Notes: generated by a model from the sequence alone, not told the origin. A DNA stretch of 64,000 nt from Flavobacterium saliperosum (GCF_900100625.1 NZ_FMTY01000005.1:124001-188000); one strand, 5' to 3'; shown: positions 26,152-35,322, counted from the stretch's first letter. A program made the numbers and translations.

Positions 26152-26180
26152 TTGTTTGTTAAATTAAATTCGTATTATTG
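26152..26180 (+). promoter_or_regulatory. Promoter of rho
   Basis: TTG (26152-26154) is followed after 18 bases by TATTATTG, one mismatch from TAnnTTTG. This gives a leader of about 100 bases before rho, long for this window and a possible place for autoregulation. Confidence 0.4.
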
Positions 26181-26286
26181 CAGTATAAAATCGTAAGTAC
26201 TTCATTCTTCGATTGTTTCGATTCAAAAAAAATCCTTACCCAAAAGTCTATTCTACATTTACCTTAATTAAATTCAGATTCAATAC

Positions 26287-28008
26287 ATGTTTGATATTTC
26301 TGTATTAAAAGAAATGAAGCTGCCTGAGCTTCAGGAAATTGCAAAAGTTGCCAAAATCAATAAATATCGTAATCTTAAAAAAGACGAATTGGTTTATCAG
26401 ATTTTGGATTATCAGGCAGCCAACCCCGAAGTGGTCAAACCTGCTTTGGCAGAACAACCACAACAGGAAGAAAAGGCCAAAAGAGCCCGAATTGCTCCCG
26501 TAAAAGGACCGGCAAAATCGCCTGCAGAAAATAAGAAAACCCCTTTTGCTCCCAAAAAGGAAGAAAAAGAAATACAAGCGGCGGTAGCTCCTGAAGCAGT
26601 TACTGAAAAACCCGCAGCAGCAGAACCGGAAATGAAACGCGAACCTTTTGTACCTAAAAAGAAAGAGTTTCTTCAAAAACCACGTTTTGTAAAAGAAAAC
26701 AACCCGAACGCTCCGGCACGTCCACAGCAAAATAGGGAAGTAAAAGAAACTTCGGAAGCGACTGAAACGGAGACTGAAACTCCGGTTGCAAAATCTCAGA
26801 ATCCGAATCCGAATCAGAATCTGAACCAAAATCCGAACCATAACCCGAATCAAAAGCACAAAAAACAGAATTTCAGAGAATCCGATTATGAATTCGACGG
26901 AATCATTGAAAGCGAAGGTGTTTTGGAAATGATGCCGGACGGTTACGGCTTTTTGCGTTCTTCCGATTATAACTATTTGGCTTCGCCCGATGATATTTAT
27001 CTGTCGACCTCCCAAATCCGTTTGTTCGGATTAAAAACAGGAGATACTGTAAAAGGTGTGGTACGTCCGCCAAAAGAAGGTGAGAAATACTTCCCTTTGG
27101 TAAAAGTGCTGAAAATTAACGGACATGATCCTCAAGTTGTTCGTGACCGAATTTCTTTCGAGCATTTAACGCCTGTTTTCCCAACAGAAAAATTCCGTTT
27201 GGCCGAAAAACAGAGTACCATTTCCACTCGTATCATTGATTTGTTCTCTCCGATTGGAAAAGGACAGCGTGGAATGATTGTGGCACAGCCGAAAACCGGT
27301 AAGACGATGTTGTTAAAAGACATTGCCAATGCGATTGCCGCCAATCATCCGGAAGTGTATTTAATCGTACTTCTAATTGACGAACGTCCGGAAGAGGTAA
27401 CCGATATGCAGCGTAGTGTTAGAGGTGAGGTAATTGCTTCGACTTTCGACAGAGAGCCGCAAGAACACGTAAAAATTGCCAACATTGTTTTGGAAAAAGC
27501 GAAACGTTTGGTAGAATGTGGTCATGATGTGGTAATCCTTTTGGATTCGATTACGCGTTTGGCACGAGCTTACAACACGGTACAACCGGCCTCCGGAAAA
27601 GTATTGAGTGGTGGTGTGGATGCGAATGCATTACAAAAACCAAAACGTTTCTTCGGAGCGGCCCGTAATGTGGAAAACGGTGGTTCCTTAAGTATCATCG
27701 CTACTGCCTTAACGGAAACCGGTTCTAAAATGGACGAAGTGATTTTCGAAGAATTCAAAGGAACAGGTAACATGGAATTGCAGTTGGACAGAAAAATTGC
27801 CAACCGTCGTATTTTCCCTGCTATCGATCTTACGTCTTCCAGTACGCGTCGTGACGATTTGTTATTGGATGAGAACACGATTCAGAGAATGTGGATTATG
27901 CGTAAGTATCTTGCCGATATGAACCCGGTAGAGGCGATGGATTTCATCAATGACCGATTCAAGAAAACCAGAAACAACGAAGAGTTTTTAATCTCAATGA
28001 ATGATTAA
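26287..28008 (+). CDS. rho: Transcription termination factor Rho, long-linker form
   Basis: A 573-residue hexameric RNA helicase, longer than the ~420-residue E. coli protein. Residues about 1-45 form the Rho N-terminal domain. A ~160-residue low-complexity linker rich in Lys, Glu, Pro and Ala follows, including alternating Pro-Asn/Asn-Gln units. The cold-shock-like RNA-binding domain is at about 210-275 ([10 protein letters not shown]), then the ATPase core with Walker A ([13 protein letters not shown]), [17 protein letters not shown] and [12 protein letters not shown]. The linker is typical of Bacteroidota Rho. It is a monocistronic gene closed by the hairpin at 28025. Confidence 0.95.
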   Translation: MFDISVLKEMKLPELQEIAKVAKINKYRNLKKDELVYQILDYQAANPEVVKPALAEQPQQEEKAKRARIAPVKGPAKSPAENKKTPFAPKKEEKEIQAAVAPEAVTEKPAAAEPEMKREPFVPKKKEFLQKPRFVKENNPNAPARPQQNREVKETSEATETETETPVAKSQNPNPNQNLNQNPNHNPNQKHKKQNFRESDYEFDGIIESEGVLEMMPDGYGFLRSSDYNYLASPDDIYLSTSQIRLFGLKTGDTVKGVVRPPKEGEKYFPLVKVLKINGHDPQVVRDRISFEHLTPVFPTEKFRLAEKQSTISTRIIDLFSPIGKGQRGMIVAQPKTGKTMLLKDIANAIAANHPEVYLIVLLIDERPEEVTDMQRSVRGEVIASTFDREPQEHVKIANIVLEKAKRLVECGHDVVILLDSITRLARAYNTVQPASGKVLSGGVDANALQKPKRFFGAARNVENGGSLSIIATALTETGSKMDEVIFEEFKGTGNMELQLDRKIANRRIFPAIDLTSSSTRRDDLLLDENTIQRMWIMRKYLADMNPVEAMDFINDRFKKTRNNEEFLISMND

Positions 28009-28024
28009 GTAATTGATATAAAAT

Positions 28025-28053
28025 AAAAAATCCACCAATTGGTGGATTTTTTT
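28025..28053. terminator. Bidirectional terminator between rho and endonuclease I
   Basis: AAAAAATCCACC pairs with GGTGGATTTTTT around AATT, with U-tracts on both strands between convergent genes. Confidence 0.85.
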
Positions 28054-28071
28054 ATGACTGTAAGTGAAGGA

Positions 28072-29160
28072 TTAGTTCACTAAAATTTTCTTGGTTGTAG
28101 TCTGATTATCCGCAGAAGACAATTTCACGAAATAGAAGCCTTGTGGTAAGTTTTCTAAAGTATAGGTGTTCTGAACGCGGTTAGGGTTTTTAATCATTTG
28201 AATCACCTGACCGTTAAGGTTGATTAACTGAATTTCATTCAATTCCACTTCCGAGGTAATGTTGATTCGGTTGTCTCTGGTTGGGTTTGGATAGACAGTT
28301 ACGTTTGCTAAAGCGTCAAAGGTATCTGTGCCTAATGTTGGGCCCCAAATAACCGCTACCCATTCCGGATGGTCGATATAAGGGTTTCTGTTATTCTGAC
28401 GGGCATAAATAGCATTGTTACGGTCAATTTCCCTTTGAGACACAGGATCCAAAATATGCCATTGCTTTAATATTTCAAGATGTGTATTGGTAAAAACCTG
28501 ATTGCTGGTATTGTTAAACATAGCGTATGACCAACCTGCAACCTGATCTTCATAACGGGTTGCAAAATAGAGAATCATTCGGGCAATATCACCTTTGAAT
28601 TCGTTAATAGGTTCGAAAACAGTCCCGCTGTACCCTGCAGAATATCCTGAATTTAAGTTATTTCCTTTTTTTGAGCCATTAGAATATGTGTTGGTAGCAG
28701 TTTGGACAACCCCAAAAGGAAAGTTATCTCTTTGTGCATTTACATATTTGTCTGATGGTGTGACAAAATGCGCATCAGAAACCATCGGATTTGCAGAGCC
28801 AAAAACTGATTGTGGAATGATGTGTTCGCGATTGTATTTATCACATTCACTTCCTCCACCTGTTCCGTCATCCTGATTTGTTCCGTAGGTAAAAGCGCAT
28901 TCCGCCCCGGTGGGATTTTCGGTGTACATGTCCAGCATCGTACCGTCATTTTCATAATAACTGTCGATGTCAGAAGTTAAGTACGTGGTGTATAAACCTG
29001 CGTAAGTTCTGTCGGTATGATTGTCGATGATATTAAAAAGTTGTGTTTTTAAGGTGTAACCCGTTCCGGTTGCAGTACTGTAATATCCTGGAGGAACACC
29101 TGTTTGAGCAAAACCAAAAGCAACGCTCAATAACAATACTAAAGAGTAGATTTTTTTCAT
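28072..29160 (-). CDS. Secreted endonuclease I with T9SS sorting domain
   Basis: A 362-residue secreted nuclease. It has a signal peptide (MKKIYSLVLLLSVAFGFAQT), then an endonuclease I domain with the catalytic CDKYNREHIIPQSVFG and SDAHFVTPSDKYVNAQRDN motifs (His-Glu-His type metal site). The last ~75 residues are a type A T9SS sorting domain (VYPNPTRDNRINI, GQVIQMI, LPQGFYFVKL, KKILVN). The enzyme should be exported across the outer membrane and degrade extracellular DNA or RNA for nutrient use. It lies 11 bases behind the rRNA methylase gene and is probably cotranscribed. Confidence 0.9.
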   Translation of the reverse strand: MKKIYSLVLLLSVAFGFAQTGVPPGYYSTATGTGYTLKTQLFNIIDNHTDRTYAGLYTTYLTSDIDSYYENDGTMLDMYTENPTGAECAFTYGTNQDDGTGGGSECDKYNREHIIPQSVFGSANPMVSDAHFVTPSDKYVNAQRDNFPFGVVQTATNTYSNGSKKGNNLNSGYSAGYSGTVFEPINEFKGDIARMILYFATRYEDQVAGWSYAMFNNTSNQVFTNTHLEILKQWHILDPVSQREIDRNNAIYARQNNRNPYIDHPEWVAVIWGPTLGTDTFDALANVTVYPNPTRDNRINITSEVELNEIQLINLNGQVIQMIKNPNRVQNTYTLENLPQGFYFVKLSSADNQTTTKKILVN

Positions 29161-29171
29161 TTGGGATGATT

Positions 29172-30386
29172 TTATTGTTTTCTGTCTAATAAGGCCATGT
29201 AAAATCCATCAAATCCCGACTCGGAAGCCAAGACCTTCACATCTTTTACAAAGGTAAAGTTTTTTCCACTTTCCGTACTTAAGAATTTCTCAATTTGCTC
29301 CTGATTTTCAGAAGGTAATACCGAACAAGTGGCATAAACCAATTTTCCGCCGGGCTTCACAATTTTGGAATAACTTTCCAAAACTTCCGCCTGAACTTTT
29401 TTAATATTATCGATGAATTCCGGTTGTAATTTCCATTTGCTGTCCGGATTACGTTTCAAAACGCCCAAACCGCTACACGGAGCATCAATCAGTACTCTGT
29501 CCGCTTTTTCATAAAGCTTTTTAATTACTTTCGTGTTTTCAATTACGCGGGGTTCAATATTGAACGCACCGTTTCTTTTCGCACGAAGTTTCAATTGTTT
29601 TAACTTACTTTCATATAAATCCATCGCAATCAATTGCCCTTTGTTTTCCATTAAAGAAGCAATGTGCAATGTTTTTCCTCCCGCACCTGCGCAGGTATCC
29701 ACAACTCTCATGCCTGGTTTTACGTCTAAGAAACGGGCTACCAATTGCGAAGAAGCGTCCTGAACTTCAAACAAGCCTTCTTTGAAAGCATCCGTTAGAA
29801 ATACGTTCGCTCTTTCTTTTAAAATCAGAGCGTCCGGATATTCGGCAGGGGTTTCTGTATCGATATTCAAATCCATTAAGATAGCGCGAAGCTTTTCTCT
29901 GGTGGTTTTTAAGGTGTTCACACGAAGAATTACTTTTGCCTGTTCGTTTTGCGCTGCCAATTCTTTGGTCCAGACCTCTTCGCCCAATTCTTTCACGCCC
30001 AATTCGTCCATCCAATCCGGAATGGATTCACGGAAACGTCGGTCTTTGGAAAGTTCGTCAAAACGTCCTTTGATTTTACGCACCGGAGTCGATTCGAAAT
30101 ATTTCCAATCGGGTAGGGTGTAGCCGCGTAAAACCGCCCAAACTGCAAACATTCTCCAGATGTTGTCTCTGTCGTAAGGTTCTTTCACTTCGGCAATTTC
30201 GGCATACAAACGCTTCCATCGAACGATTTCATAAATAGTTTCGGCAACAAATTTTCGGTCATGGCTTCCCCAGCGTTTGTCTTTTTTCAAAGCTAAAGCT
30301 ACCATTTTGTCGGCATATTGTCCTTCATTGAAAATCGCCATAAGCGAGTCAATGGTTGTAAATACTAAGTTTCTGTGTAATCTCAT
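29172..30386 (-). CDS. RsmB-like rRNA (cytosine-C5) methyltransferase
   Basis: From the ATG at 30386 (MRLHRNLVF) the protein has 404 residues; the -7 motif at 30405 rules out the in-frame start at 30407. The N-terminal half is helical and may bind RNA. The C-terminal half is a SAM-dependent NOL1/NOP2/Sun methylase with VVDTCAGAGGKTLHIASLM, IDAPCSGLG (catalytic Pro-Cys) and VYATCSVLPSEN (second catalytic Cys). It probably modifies 16S rRNA. The exact position is not readable from sequence. Confidence 0.88.
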   Translation of the reverse strand: MRLHRNLVFTTIDSLMAIFNEGQYADKMVALALKKDKRWGSHDRKFVAETIYEIVRWKRLYAEIAEVKEPYDRDNIWRMFAVWAVLRGYTLPDWKYFESTPVRKIKGRFDELSKDRRFRESIPDWMDELGVKELGEEVWTKELAAQNEQAKVILRVNTLKTTREKLRAILMDLNIDTETPAEYPDALILKERANVFLTDAFKEGLFEVQDASSQLVARFLDVKPGMRVVDTCAGAGGKTLHIASLMENKGQLIAMDLYESKLKQLKLRAKRNGAFNIEPRVIENTKVIKKLYEKADRVLIDAPCSGLGVLKRNPDSKWKLQPEFIDNIKKVQAEVLESYSKIVKPGGKLVYATCSVLPSENQEQIEKFLSTESGKNFTFVKDVKVLASESGFDGFYMALLDRKQ

Positions 30387-30404
30387 TGTGTAAAAATCAG
30401 CTTG

Positions 30405-30412
30405 CAAAGATA
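30405..30412 (-). promoter_or_regulatory. -7 promoter motif of the RsmB-like gene
   Basis: TATCTTTG on the minus strand matches TAnnTTTG, 19 bases before the ATG at 30386. A TTG lies 15 bases further upstream (30430-30428). Confidence 0.55.
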
Positions 30413-30434
30413 AGTAATTAATCGATTCAAAAGA

Positions 30435-31310
30435 TTATCTGTATTTATTTATGAATGAAGAGGGTGTTTCGCCGCATTTTTTTCTGAAAAGCCTCGAAAA
30501 ATAAGCGTAATCATCATACCCTAAATCATCCGCAATCTGATTGAAACTGAATTTTCGGGAAATCATTTCGCGTTTGGCTTCCAGAAAAACCCGTTCCAGT
30601 ATGATATCGGTGGTGGTTTTGCCAATCATGTTTTGGGTAATGCGGTTGAGATGTTTGGCCGACATGTTCAGCCAATCGGCATATTGCGAAGGGGATTTTT
30701 CGGTTTTATAATGTTGTTCCACCAGTTGTTCAAATTCCTGAAATTTGTTGGTATAGGAATTCTGCGGAATCACTTCCAATTCGTTTTTCCGAATGTAGTG
30801 CCGCGTACTTTCGATGTAAATCAAATCGACAAGAGAAATGATTTTATTGGATTTCAGAATAGCATCGGATTGATTTTCGGTATAAATCAATTTGAATAAC
30901 GATTTGAAATAATTAATGTCTTCAGATTCAAGATACAAAGTGGGTGAATTCTGAACGCTGTAAAAAAACGGAAAACTGTTAATTCTGTTTTTGGTGTAAT
31001 GAATGTCGTAAAACGATTGGGTGTGAAAAAAAATGAAACCCTGAATGTCGTCTGAGAGCTCCCAATGGTGCATTTGTCCGGGATTCAAAAAGAAAAGACT
31101 TCCGGGTTTCACATCGTATTTTACAAAATCGATTTCGTGAATACCGCTTCCATGCGTGAAAAGTACAGTCAGATAGAAATTGTGTTTGTGTGGTTTCAGG
31201 ATGTTTTTGTGACTTGTAATCAGGTGGTTTTCTATTGTATTGGTATAAAAATCTCTTTTGTTTTCGTTGGATTCGAATTGTTGAATATCTAAAACGGTGA
31301 AGCTCTTCAT
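30435..31310 (-). CDS. AraC-type regulator with cupin sensor
   Basis: A 291-residue cytoplasmic transcription factor. The N-terminal ~190 residues form an AraC-binding cupin-like sensor (HKHNFYLTVLFTHGSGIHEI, PGSLFFLNPGQMHHWEL). The C-terminal ~100 residues are the double HTH (FSFNQIADDLGYDDYAYFSR, LFRKKCGETPSSFINKYR). It is convergent with nothing and divergent from the DUF983 gene across a 102-base gap. The ligand and regulon are unknown. Confidence 0.85.
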   Translation of the reverse strand: MKSFTVLDIQQFESNENKRDFYTNTIENHLITSHKNILKPHKHNFYLTVLFTHGSGIHEIDFVKYDVKPGSLFFLNPGQMHHWELSDDIQGFIFFHTQSFYDIHYTKNRINSFPFFYSVQNSPTLYLESEDINYFKSLFKLIYTENQSDAILKSNKIISLVDLIYIESTRHYIRKNELEVIPQNSYTNKFQEFEQLVEQHYKTEKSPSQYADWLNMSAKHLNRITQNMIGKTTTDIILERVFLEAKREMISRKFSFNQIADDLGYDDYAYFSRLFRKKCGETPSSFINKYR

Positions 31311-31412
31311 AGGTTTGGAAATAGAATGATGTCCTAAAAGTACAAAATATTGTGCAATTCGTCTATGGTCAATCCCCGTATATTGCAGAACTTTGCCTAA
31401 AATTTATATCCT

Positions 31413-31772
31413 ATGTCAGTTTTAACAGAACTACTTACCGAAAAATGTCCGAAATGTGGAAAAGGCCAGGTGTTTGCCGAAAAAGGAAATATTTTTCTGT
31501 TCCGTTTACCGAAAATGCACACTAATTGTTCCAATTGTAACCATAGATTTGAAAAAGAACCCGGATACTTCTTTGGGTCGATGTTCGTGAGTTACGGACT
31601 GGTTTTTGCAGAAATGGTTGTTTTTTTTCTGATAGTCAATCAGTTTGTCGACAGCTATTTAACCATTGTAGTGTTAATTGGAATCCTATCCGTTGTTTTG
31701 AGTACGTTTAATTTCCGGCTTTCCAGAATGTTGTGGATTTACATGCTCGACGGAAAAGATAAACAGCTATAA
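31413..31772 (+). CDS. DUF983 zinc-ribbon membrane protein
   Basis: A 119-residue protein. The N-terminal ~50 residues contain two Cys-x-x-Cys pairs (KCPKCGKGQVF and NCSNCNHRF) forming a zinc ribbon, followed by EKEPGYFFGSMFVSYGLVF, typical of DUF983, and two membrane helices. The family is widespread and of unknown function. The BNR lipoprotein gene follows 42 bases downstream. Confidence 0.85.
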   Translation: MSVLTELLTEKCPKCGKGQVFAEKGNIFLFRLPKMHTNCSNCNHRFEKEPGYFFGSMFVSYGLVFAEMVVFFLIVNQFVDSYLTIVVLIGILSVVLSTFNFRLSRMLWIYMLDGKDKQL

Positions 31773-31814
31773 ACGTGAAATGTTTCGTAAATTAGCTTTT
31801 CAAAATTTTCCCTG

Positions 31815-32915
31815 ATGAAAAAAAGTTGGATTGCGATTCTTTCCTTTTTGTGCTTTTCCTGTGGTTTGAAATCGGTTTTCGATACACCGAAATCGGATGT
31901 GGTTTCTGATAACAAAACGGTTGTAAAAGATACCTTAAAACCCGGTTTCACTTCGGTGGAAATTGATACCTTATTGTTGGAGAAGCTTAGCATTCGCGCC
32001 CTTGAAGTGGATAAGGACAAGGTGTGGTATGCCGCGAATAACGGAAATTATGGCTATTTGAGTCTGAACGGCGGTAAAAATTTCGTCGGGAATATCGTCA
32101 AAGACACGCTGAAACTCGAATTTCGTAGTATGGCACAAACCAAAGACCATGTTTTTGTATTGAGTGTTGGTAATCCCGGATTGTTGTACCGAATTTCGAA
32201 AGACCAAACCGAAGTCCAATTAGTCTATCAGGAAAAAGGTGAAAAAGTGTTTTATGATGCGATGCAGTTTTGGAATGATATCGAAGGCATAGCCGTGGGT
32301 GACCCTACCGAAGATTGCTTTTCACTGATTATCACAAGAGACGGCGGGCAAACCTGGACCAAAACATCTTGTGAACAACTGCCTAAATTAGCCGATGGCG
32401 AAGCGTTTTTTGCTGCCAGCAATACCAATATTATCATCAAAGGGAACCGAACATGGATTGTTTCCGGTGGAAAGAAATCAAGGGTTTTTTATTCGGACGA
32501 TAAAGGAAAATCATGGCAGGTTACGGAAACGCCTATCATTCAAGGAAGTGCGATGACCGGTATTTTCTCGGCCGATTTCTATAATGAAAGTATCGGTTTT
32601 GCAACGGGTGGCGATTATGAAAAACCACAGCAGAATTTCGGAAATAAAATCATTACACTTGATGGCGGAAAAACATGGAATCTCATTGCTGAAAATGAAG
32701 GGTTCGGTTACGGTTCCTGCGTGCAGTTTGTGCCGGGAAGTAATGGCAATGAATTGGTTACGGTTGGCGCTTCCGGAGTCTATTATTCCTATACTCAAGG
32801 GAAAAGTTGGACTAAGATTGCCGATTACAAAGATTTGTTTACGATCCGTTTTACAGATGCTAAAACCGCAATAGCTGCAGGCAATAAGAAAATCATCAGA
32901 ATAAAATTCAAATAA
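31815..32915 (+). CDS. BNR/YCF48-type repeat lipoprotein
   Basis: A 366-residue lipoprotein (lipobox LCFSC, cysteine 16). The mature part is a beta-propeller with the BNR/Asp-box motif repeated about every 60-80 residues: SLNGGKNF, ITRDGGQTW, YSDDKGKSW, TLDGGKTW and YTQGKSW. The family is related to YCF48/HCF136 photosystem assembly proteins but is common in non-photosynthetic Bacteroidota, where its role is unknown. It is likely a periplasmic or surface protein. Confidence 0.85.
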   Translation: MKKSWIAILSFLCFSCGLKSVFDTPKSDVVSDNKTVVKDTLKPGFTSVEIDTLLLEKLSIRALEVDKDKVWYAANNGNYGYLSLNGGKNFVGNIVKDTLKLEFRSMAQTKDHVFVLSVGNPGLLYRISKDQTEVQLVYQEKGEKVFYDAMQFWNDIEGIAVGDPTEDCFSLIITRDGGQTWTKTSCEQLPKLADGEAFFAASNTNIIIKGNRTWIVSGGKKSRVFYSDDKGKSWQVTETPIIQGSAMTGIFSADFYNESIGFATGGDYEKPQQNFGNKIITLDGGKTWNLIAENEGFGYGSCVQFVPGSNGNELVTVGASGVYYSYTQGKSWTKIADYKDLFTIRFTDAKTAIAAGNKKIIRIKFK

Positions 32916-32944
32916 AAAGACCGATAGTCATTTACCGGTCTTTT
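32914..32944. terminator. Terminator of the BNR lipoprotein gene
   Basis: AAAAGACC pairs with GGTCTTTT around a ~14-base loop that partly pairs. It lies between the BNR gene and the convergent PAS gene. Confidence 0.65.
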
Positions 32945-32955
32945 CAGTTTCGAAA

Positions 32956-33564
32956 TTAGTTGAAGAATTTGGAGAAAAATCCTTTTTTATCTTCCACTTT
33001 TGTTACGTTGGCAGCATTTTGTTGTGCCATTGCTTTCTCATGTTCGTTCATGATTTCCATAATGAAATCCACATACGTTTTGTTTTGCTCTTCCAGGTAG
33101 CCAACAAGGTATTTTTCACTGGCTTCCATGCCGCTTGCATTTTCAATTTGGAGTAATCTTTTGTATAATGGTTCAATGTGTTTGGTTATTACTTCTTGCG
33201 GCACCGCTTTTCTTCGGGCAAAATAATTCACGATGTTTCCTTTTTCGTCTTTTGAAATATCAAAATCGGTTATTACCCAATAATAACGTCCTGATTTCGC
33301 AAGGTTTTTTACAATTGCGTGGTAATTTTCTCCTTTTTTCAAATTATCCCAAAGTACTTTAAAAATAACTTTCGGCATATCGGGATGACGGATGATATTG
33401 TGGGGTTGCGACATTAATTCATAGTCTTCATAACCACTAACATCAATAAAAACTTCATTGGCATACTCAATCGTACCAAATCGGTCTGTTTTACTCATGA
33501 TGGTTTTTGTCTTATCCCATGACACTTCTTTGTCGATAGGTACTGGTCTTTCAAATACTTCCAT
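32956..33564 (-). CDS. Aer-like PAS protein without a signalling output domain
   Basis: From the ATG at 33564 (MEVFERPVPIDKEVSW) the protein has 202 residues. Residues about 20-125 form a PAS domain very like that of the E. coli aerotaxis sensor Aer: FIDVSGYEDYELMSQPHNII, RHPDMP (R59, H60 and D62, matching the FAD-contact Arg-His-Asp of Aer) and GRYYWV. The remaining ~75 residues are helical and charged, ending KKGFFSKFFN. There is no transmembrane helix, HAMP, methyl-accepting or kinase domain. It is probably a soluble FAD redox sensor with an unknown partner. Confidence 0.8.
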   Translation of the reverse strand: MEVFERPVPIDKEVSWDKTKTIMSKTDRFGTIEYANEVFIDVSGYEDYELMSQPHNIIRHPDMPKVIFKVLWDNLKKGENYHAIVKNLAKSGRYYWVITDFDISKDEKGNIVNYFARRKAVPQEVITKHIEPLYKRLLQIENASGMEASEKYLVGYLEEQNKTYVDFIMEIMNEHEKAMAQQNAANVTKVEDKKGFFSKFFN

Positions 33565-33756
33565 TTTAAAATAAATTTTTAATTCGTTATCAATGGCAAA
33601 GTACATGGATTTTTTTGTGCCAAAACATGACAAAAATCAGCTTGCGGTTACTTTTGTTTTTTTAAAAAAACTGTGTATTTAAAGGGTTTTAAGCTGGATT
33701 TTACCCTAATTTAACCTTGATTTAACACATAGGTCAAGAAGGGTGATTTATTTAAC

Positions 33757-33783
33757 AAAAAAGGAGCAAACTGCTCCTTTTTT
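33757..33783. terminator. Terminator of the sigma/Spy-like operon
   Basis: AAAAAAGGAGCA pairs with TGCTCCTTTTTT around AAC, right at the end of the Spy-like gene. The stem is strong and bidirectional. Confidence 0.85.
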
Positions 33784-34225
33784 AACGTTGTCTTTTACGG
33801 TTTCTCATTTGCTTCAACAATTTTTCCTTGAATTCGATTTCCAACTGTTTCAGCATTAGTATTTTCTGATTCGGAATAACGCCTTGTAAATCTTTCGTCA
33901 GCTTACGGCGGTTTTCCTGAATGTCACTTTCCAGTTTATCATCTTCGTCCATCAGTGCGGCTGTTTCCTTGTCGGACAAACCGGCAGCATTTTCGGGGCG
34001 TAATTTGTGCATTAAGTGTCTTTTCTGTTTGTGCAGTTCAAACTGACGTTCGTCAAACTGATTGAAAATAGGCCAGAATTTCTGTGCTTCTTCCGGAGTC
34101 AGATCCAATCGGTCCGATATGAAAGCCACACGCAAAGCCTTGATGCGATCCATGTGTTTTTCTCTGTCCTGGGCAAAAGTTACCAGCGACAAAAAAAGCA
34201 ATAGTATGGTAATTAATTTCTTCAT
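33782..34225 (-). CDS. Spy/CpxP-like periplasmic stress protein
   Basis: A 147-residue protein with a signal peptide (about 1-18, MKKLITILLLFLSLVTFAQ). The mature part is all alpha-helical and very charged (DRLDLTPEEAQKFWPIFNQF). This is the heavy-metal sensor/Spy-like layout found next to extracytoplasmic sigma factors in Bacteroidota. It is probably a periplasmic sensor or chaperone that controls the anti-sigma protein encoded just upstream (1-base gap). The inducing stress is unknown. Confidence 0.75.
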   Translation of the reverse strand: MKKLITILLLFLSLVTFAQDREKHMDRIKALRVAFISDRLDLTPEEAQKFWPIFNQFDERQFELHKQKRHLMHKLRPENAAGLSDKETAALMDEDDKLESDIQENRRKLTKDLQGVIPNQKILMLKQLEIEFKEKLLKQMRNRKRQR

Positions 34226-34226
34226 T

Positions 34227-34616
34227 TTAATTCAAATATTCGTTAACGTAAGTTTCAGATTCGGTATCGTATAACCCTAATTCTTTTTCAATAGTGGTAA
34301 TGTCTTCGTCAGTTAGATGATAGGCAATTTCCTCGGTAGTAATATCATTGGAATAAGCCAGATATTCCTGTGAAGAAACAGAAAGCTCCGTACTTTGCTG
34401 GTTAAAATAAAACCATGTTCCGAAGGAAACCACCAAAACCGCAGCCATACCGGAAATCCAAACCGATTTGCGTTGCCACAACGAAATCACTTTCACATCC
34501 TGTTCCGGAAGCTGATTCATGATACGGTCTTCCAAATTCTCGAAATAGTGCTCGGGAATTTTGAATCCGGTTTCAATTTTCGGGTCGTTATGTAAATCAA
34601 ACTTTTTCATATTCAT
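34227..34616 (-). CDS. Probable anti-sigma factor, single-pass membrane protein
   Basis: A 129-residue protein. The cytoplasmic part (about 1-50) is followed by one helix (VWISGMAAVLVVSFGTWFYF, about 53-72) and an acidic periplasmic tail (EEIAYHLTDEDITTIEKELG). No zinc-binding anti-sigma motif is seen. Placement between a sigma factor and a Spy-like protein suggests that it holds the sigma factor at the membrane. It may start at 34616 or at the ATG at 34610 (MKKFDLHND). Confidence 0.65.
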   Translation of the reverse strand: MNMKKFDLHNDPKIETGFKIPEHYFENLEDRIMNQLPEQDVKVISLWQRKSVWISGMAAVLVVSFGTWFYFNQQSTELSVSSQEYLAYSNDITTEEIAYHLTDEDITTIEKELGLYDTESETYVNEYLN

Positions 34617-34652
34617 GTTCCTGACTGTTGGACAAAATTAAGCGCTAATGGT

Positions 34653-35195
34653 TTAATTCGTGTTTAAATATTCTTCAATTTTTTTGACGGCGTGGAAATA
34701 AGAGGCTTTCAATGCTCCTACGGAGGTACCTAAAATCTCCGACATCTCTTCGTATTTTATTTCTTCAAAATACTTCATTTTAAAAACCAATTGCTGTTTT
34801 TCGGGTAATATGGCCACCGCTTTTTGCAGTTTCAGCTGAATTTCATCACCATCATAATCCACATCGGCCGGTAAACTGTTAAGCATCTTTTCCTGTACTT
34901 CCTCATTCGAAATGCCTGATTTTTTGGCGCGCTGGTTGATAAACGTAATCGATTCGTTGGTTGCAATGCGGTACATCCACGAAAACAGCTTGCTTTCTCC
35001 CTTGAAGTTCTTCAGGTTCTGAAAAATTTTCACAAAAGTATTCTGCAACACATCATCGGTATCATCATGATTCAGTACGATTGTTCGGATATGATGGTAC
35101 AACGGTCGCTGATACTCGCGCACCAATTTCCGAAACGCTTCGTTCTGCGTTTTCGGGTTCAGTAACTCCGCGATAAAGGCTTTTTCGTCCTGCAA
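34653..35195 (-). CDS. ECF-type RNA polymerase sigma factor
   Basis: A 180-residue sigma-70 family protein. Region 2 has YQRPLYHHIRTIVLNHDDTD, DVLQNTFVKIFQNL and LFSWMYRIATNESIT (about 25-85). Region 4 has LPEKQQLVFKMKYFEEIKYE and EMSEILGTSVGALKASYFHA (about 115-175). The best start is a TTG at 35195 (LQDEKAFIAELLNPKTQ), because no in-frame ATG or GTG is available near the conserved N-terminus. It is the first gene of the operon with the anti-sigma and Spy-like genes. Confidence 0.88.
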   Translation of the reverse strand: MQDEKAFIAELLNPKTQNEAFRKLVREYQRPLYHHIRTIVLNHDDTDDVLQNTFVKIFQNLKNFKGESKLFSWMYRIATNESITFINQRAKKSGISNEEVQEKMLNSLPADVDYDGDEIQLKLQKAVAILPEKQQLVFKMKYFEEIKYEEMSEILGTSVGALKASYFHAVKKIEEYLNTN

Positions 35196-35219
35196 GTGAA
35201 ATCGATTTGTTGTAAGACT

Positions 35220-35227
35220 AAAGATAG
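35220..35227 (-). promoter_or_regulatory. Possible -7 motif of the sigma operon
   Basis: TATCTTTT on the minus strand differs from TAnnTTTG in the last base. It lies 24 bases before the TTG start and beside the 14-bp tandem array. Confidence 0.3.
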
Positions 35228-35252
35228 GGGAAAAGGTTTAATTAGTAATAAG

Positions 35253-35322
35253 GGATAAGTGAAGAGGGATAAGTGAAAAGGGATAAGTGAAAAGGGATAA
35301 GTGAAAAGGGATAAGTGAAAAG
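35253..35322. repeat. Five tandem 14-bp repeats
   Basis: Five uninterrupted copies of GGGATAAGTGAAAA (the first with a one-base change) lie between the sigma operon and the HAD gene. The unit is two related heptamers. Copy number may vary, and the array lies about 25 bases upstream of the weak sigma -7 motif. Confidence 0.85.

Noticed and set aside
26305-27015. 236-codon frame antisense to rho
   Set aside because: It is a shadow of the low-complexity linker of rho; its protein is Phe/Arg-rich with no domain.
35253-35322. CRISPR array
   Set aside because: The repeats are contiguous with no spacers, and no cas genes are seen.
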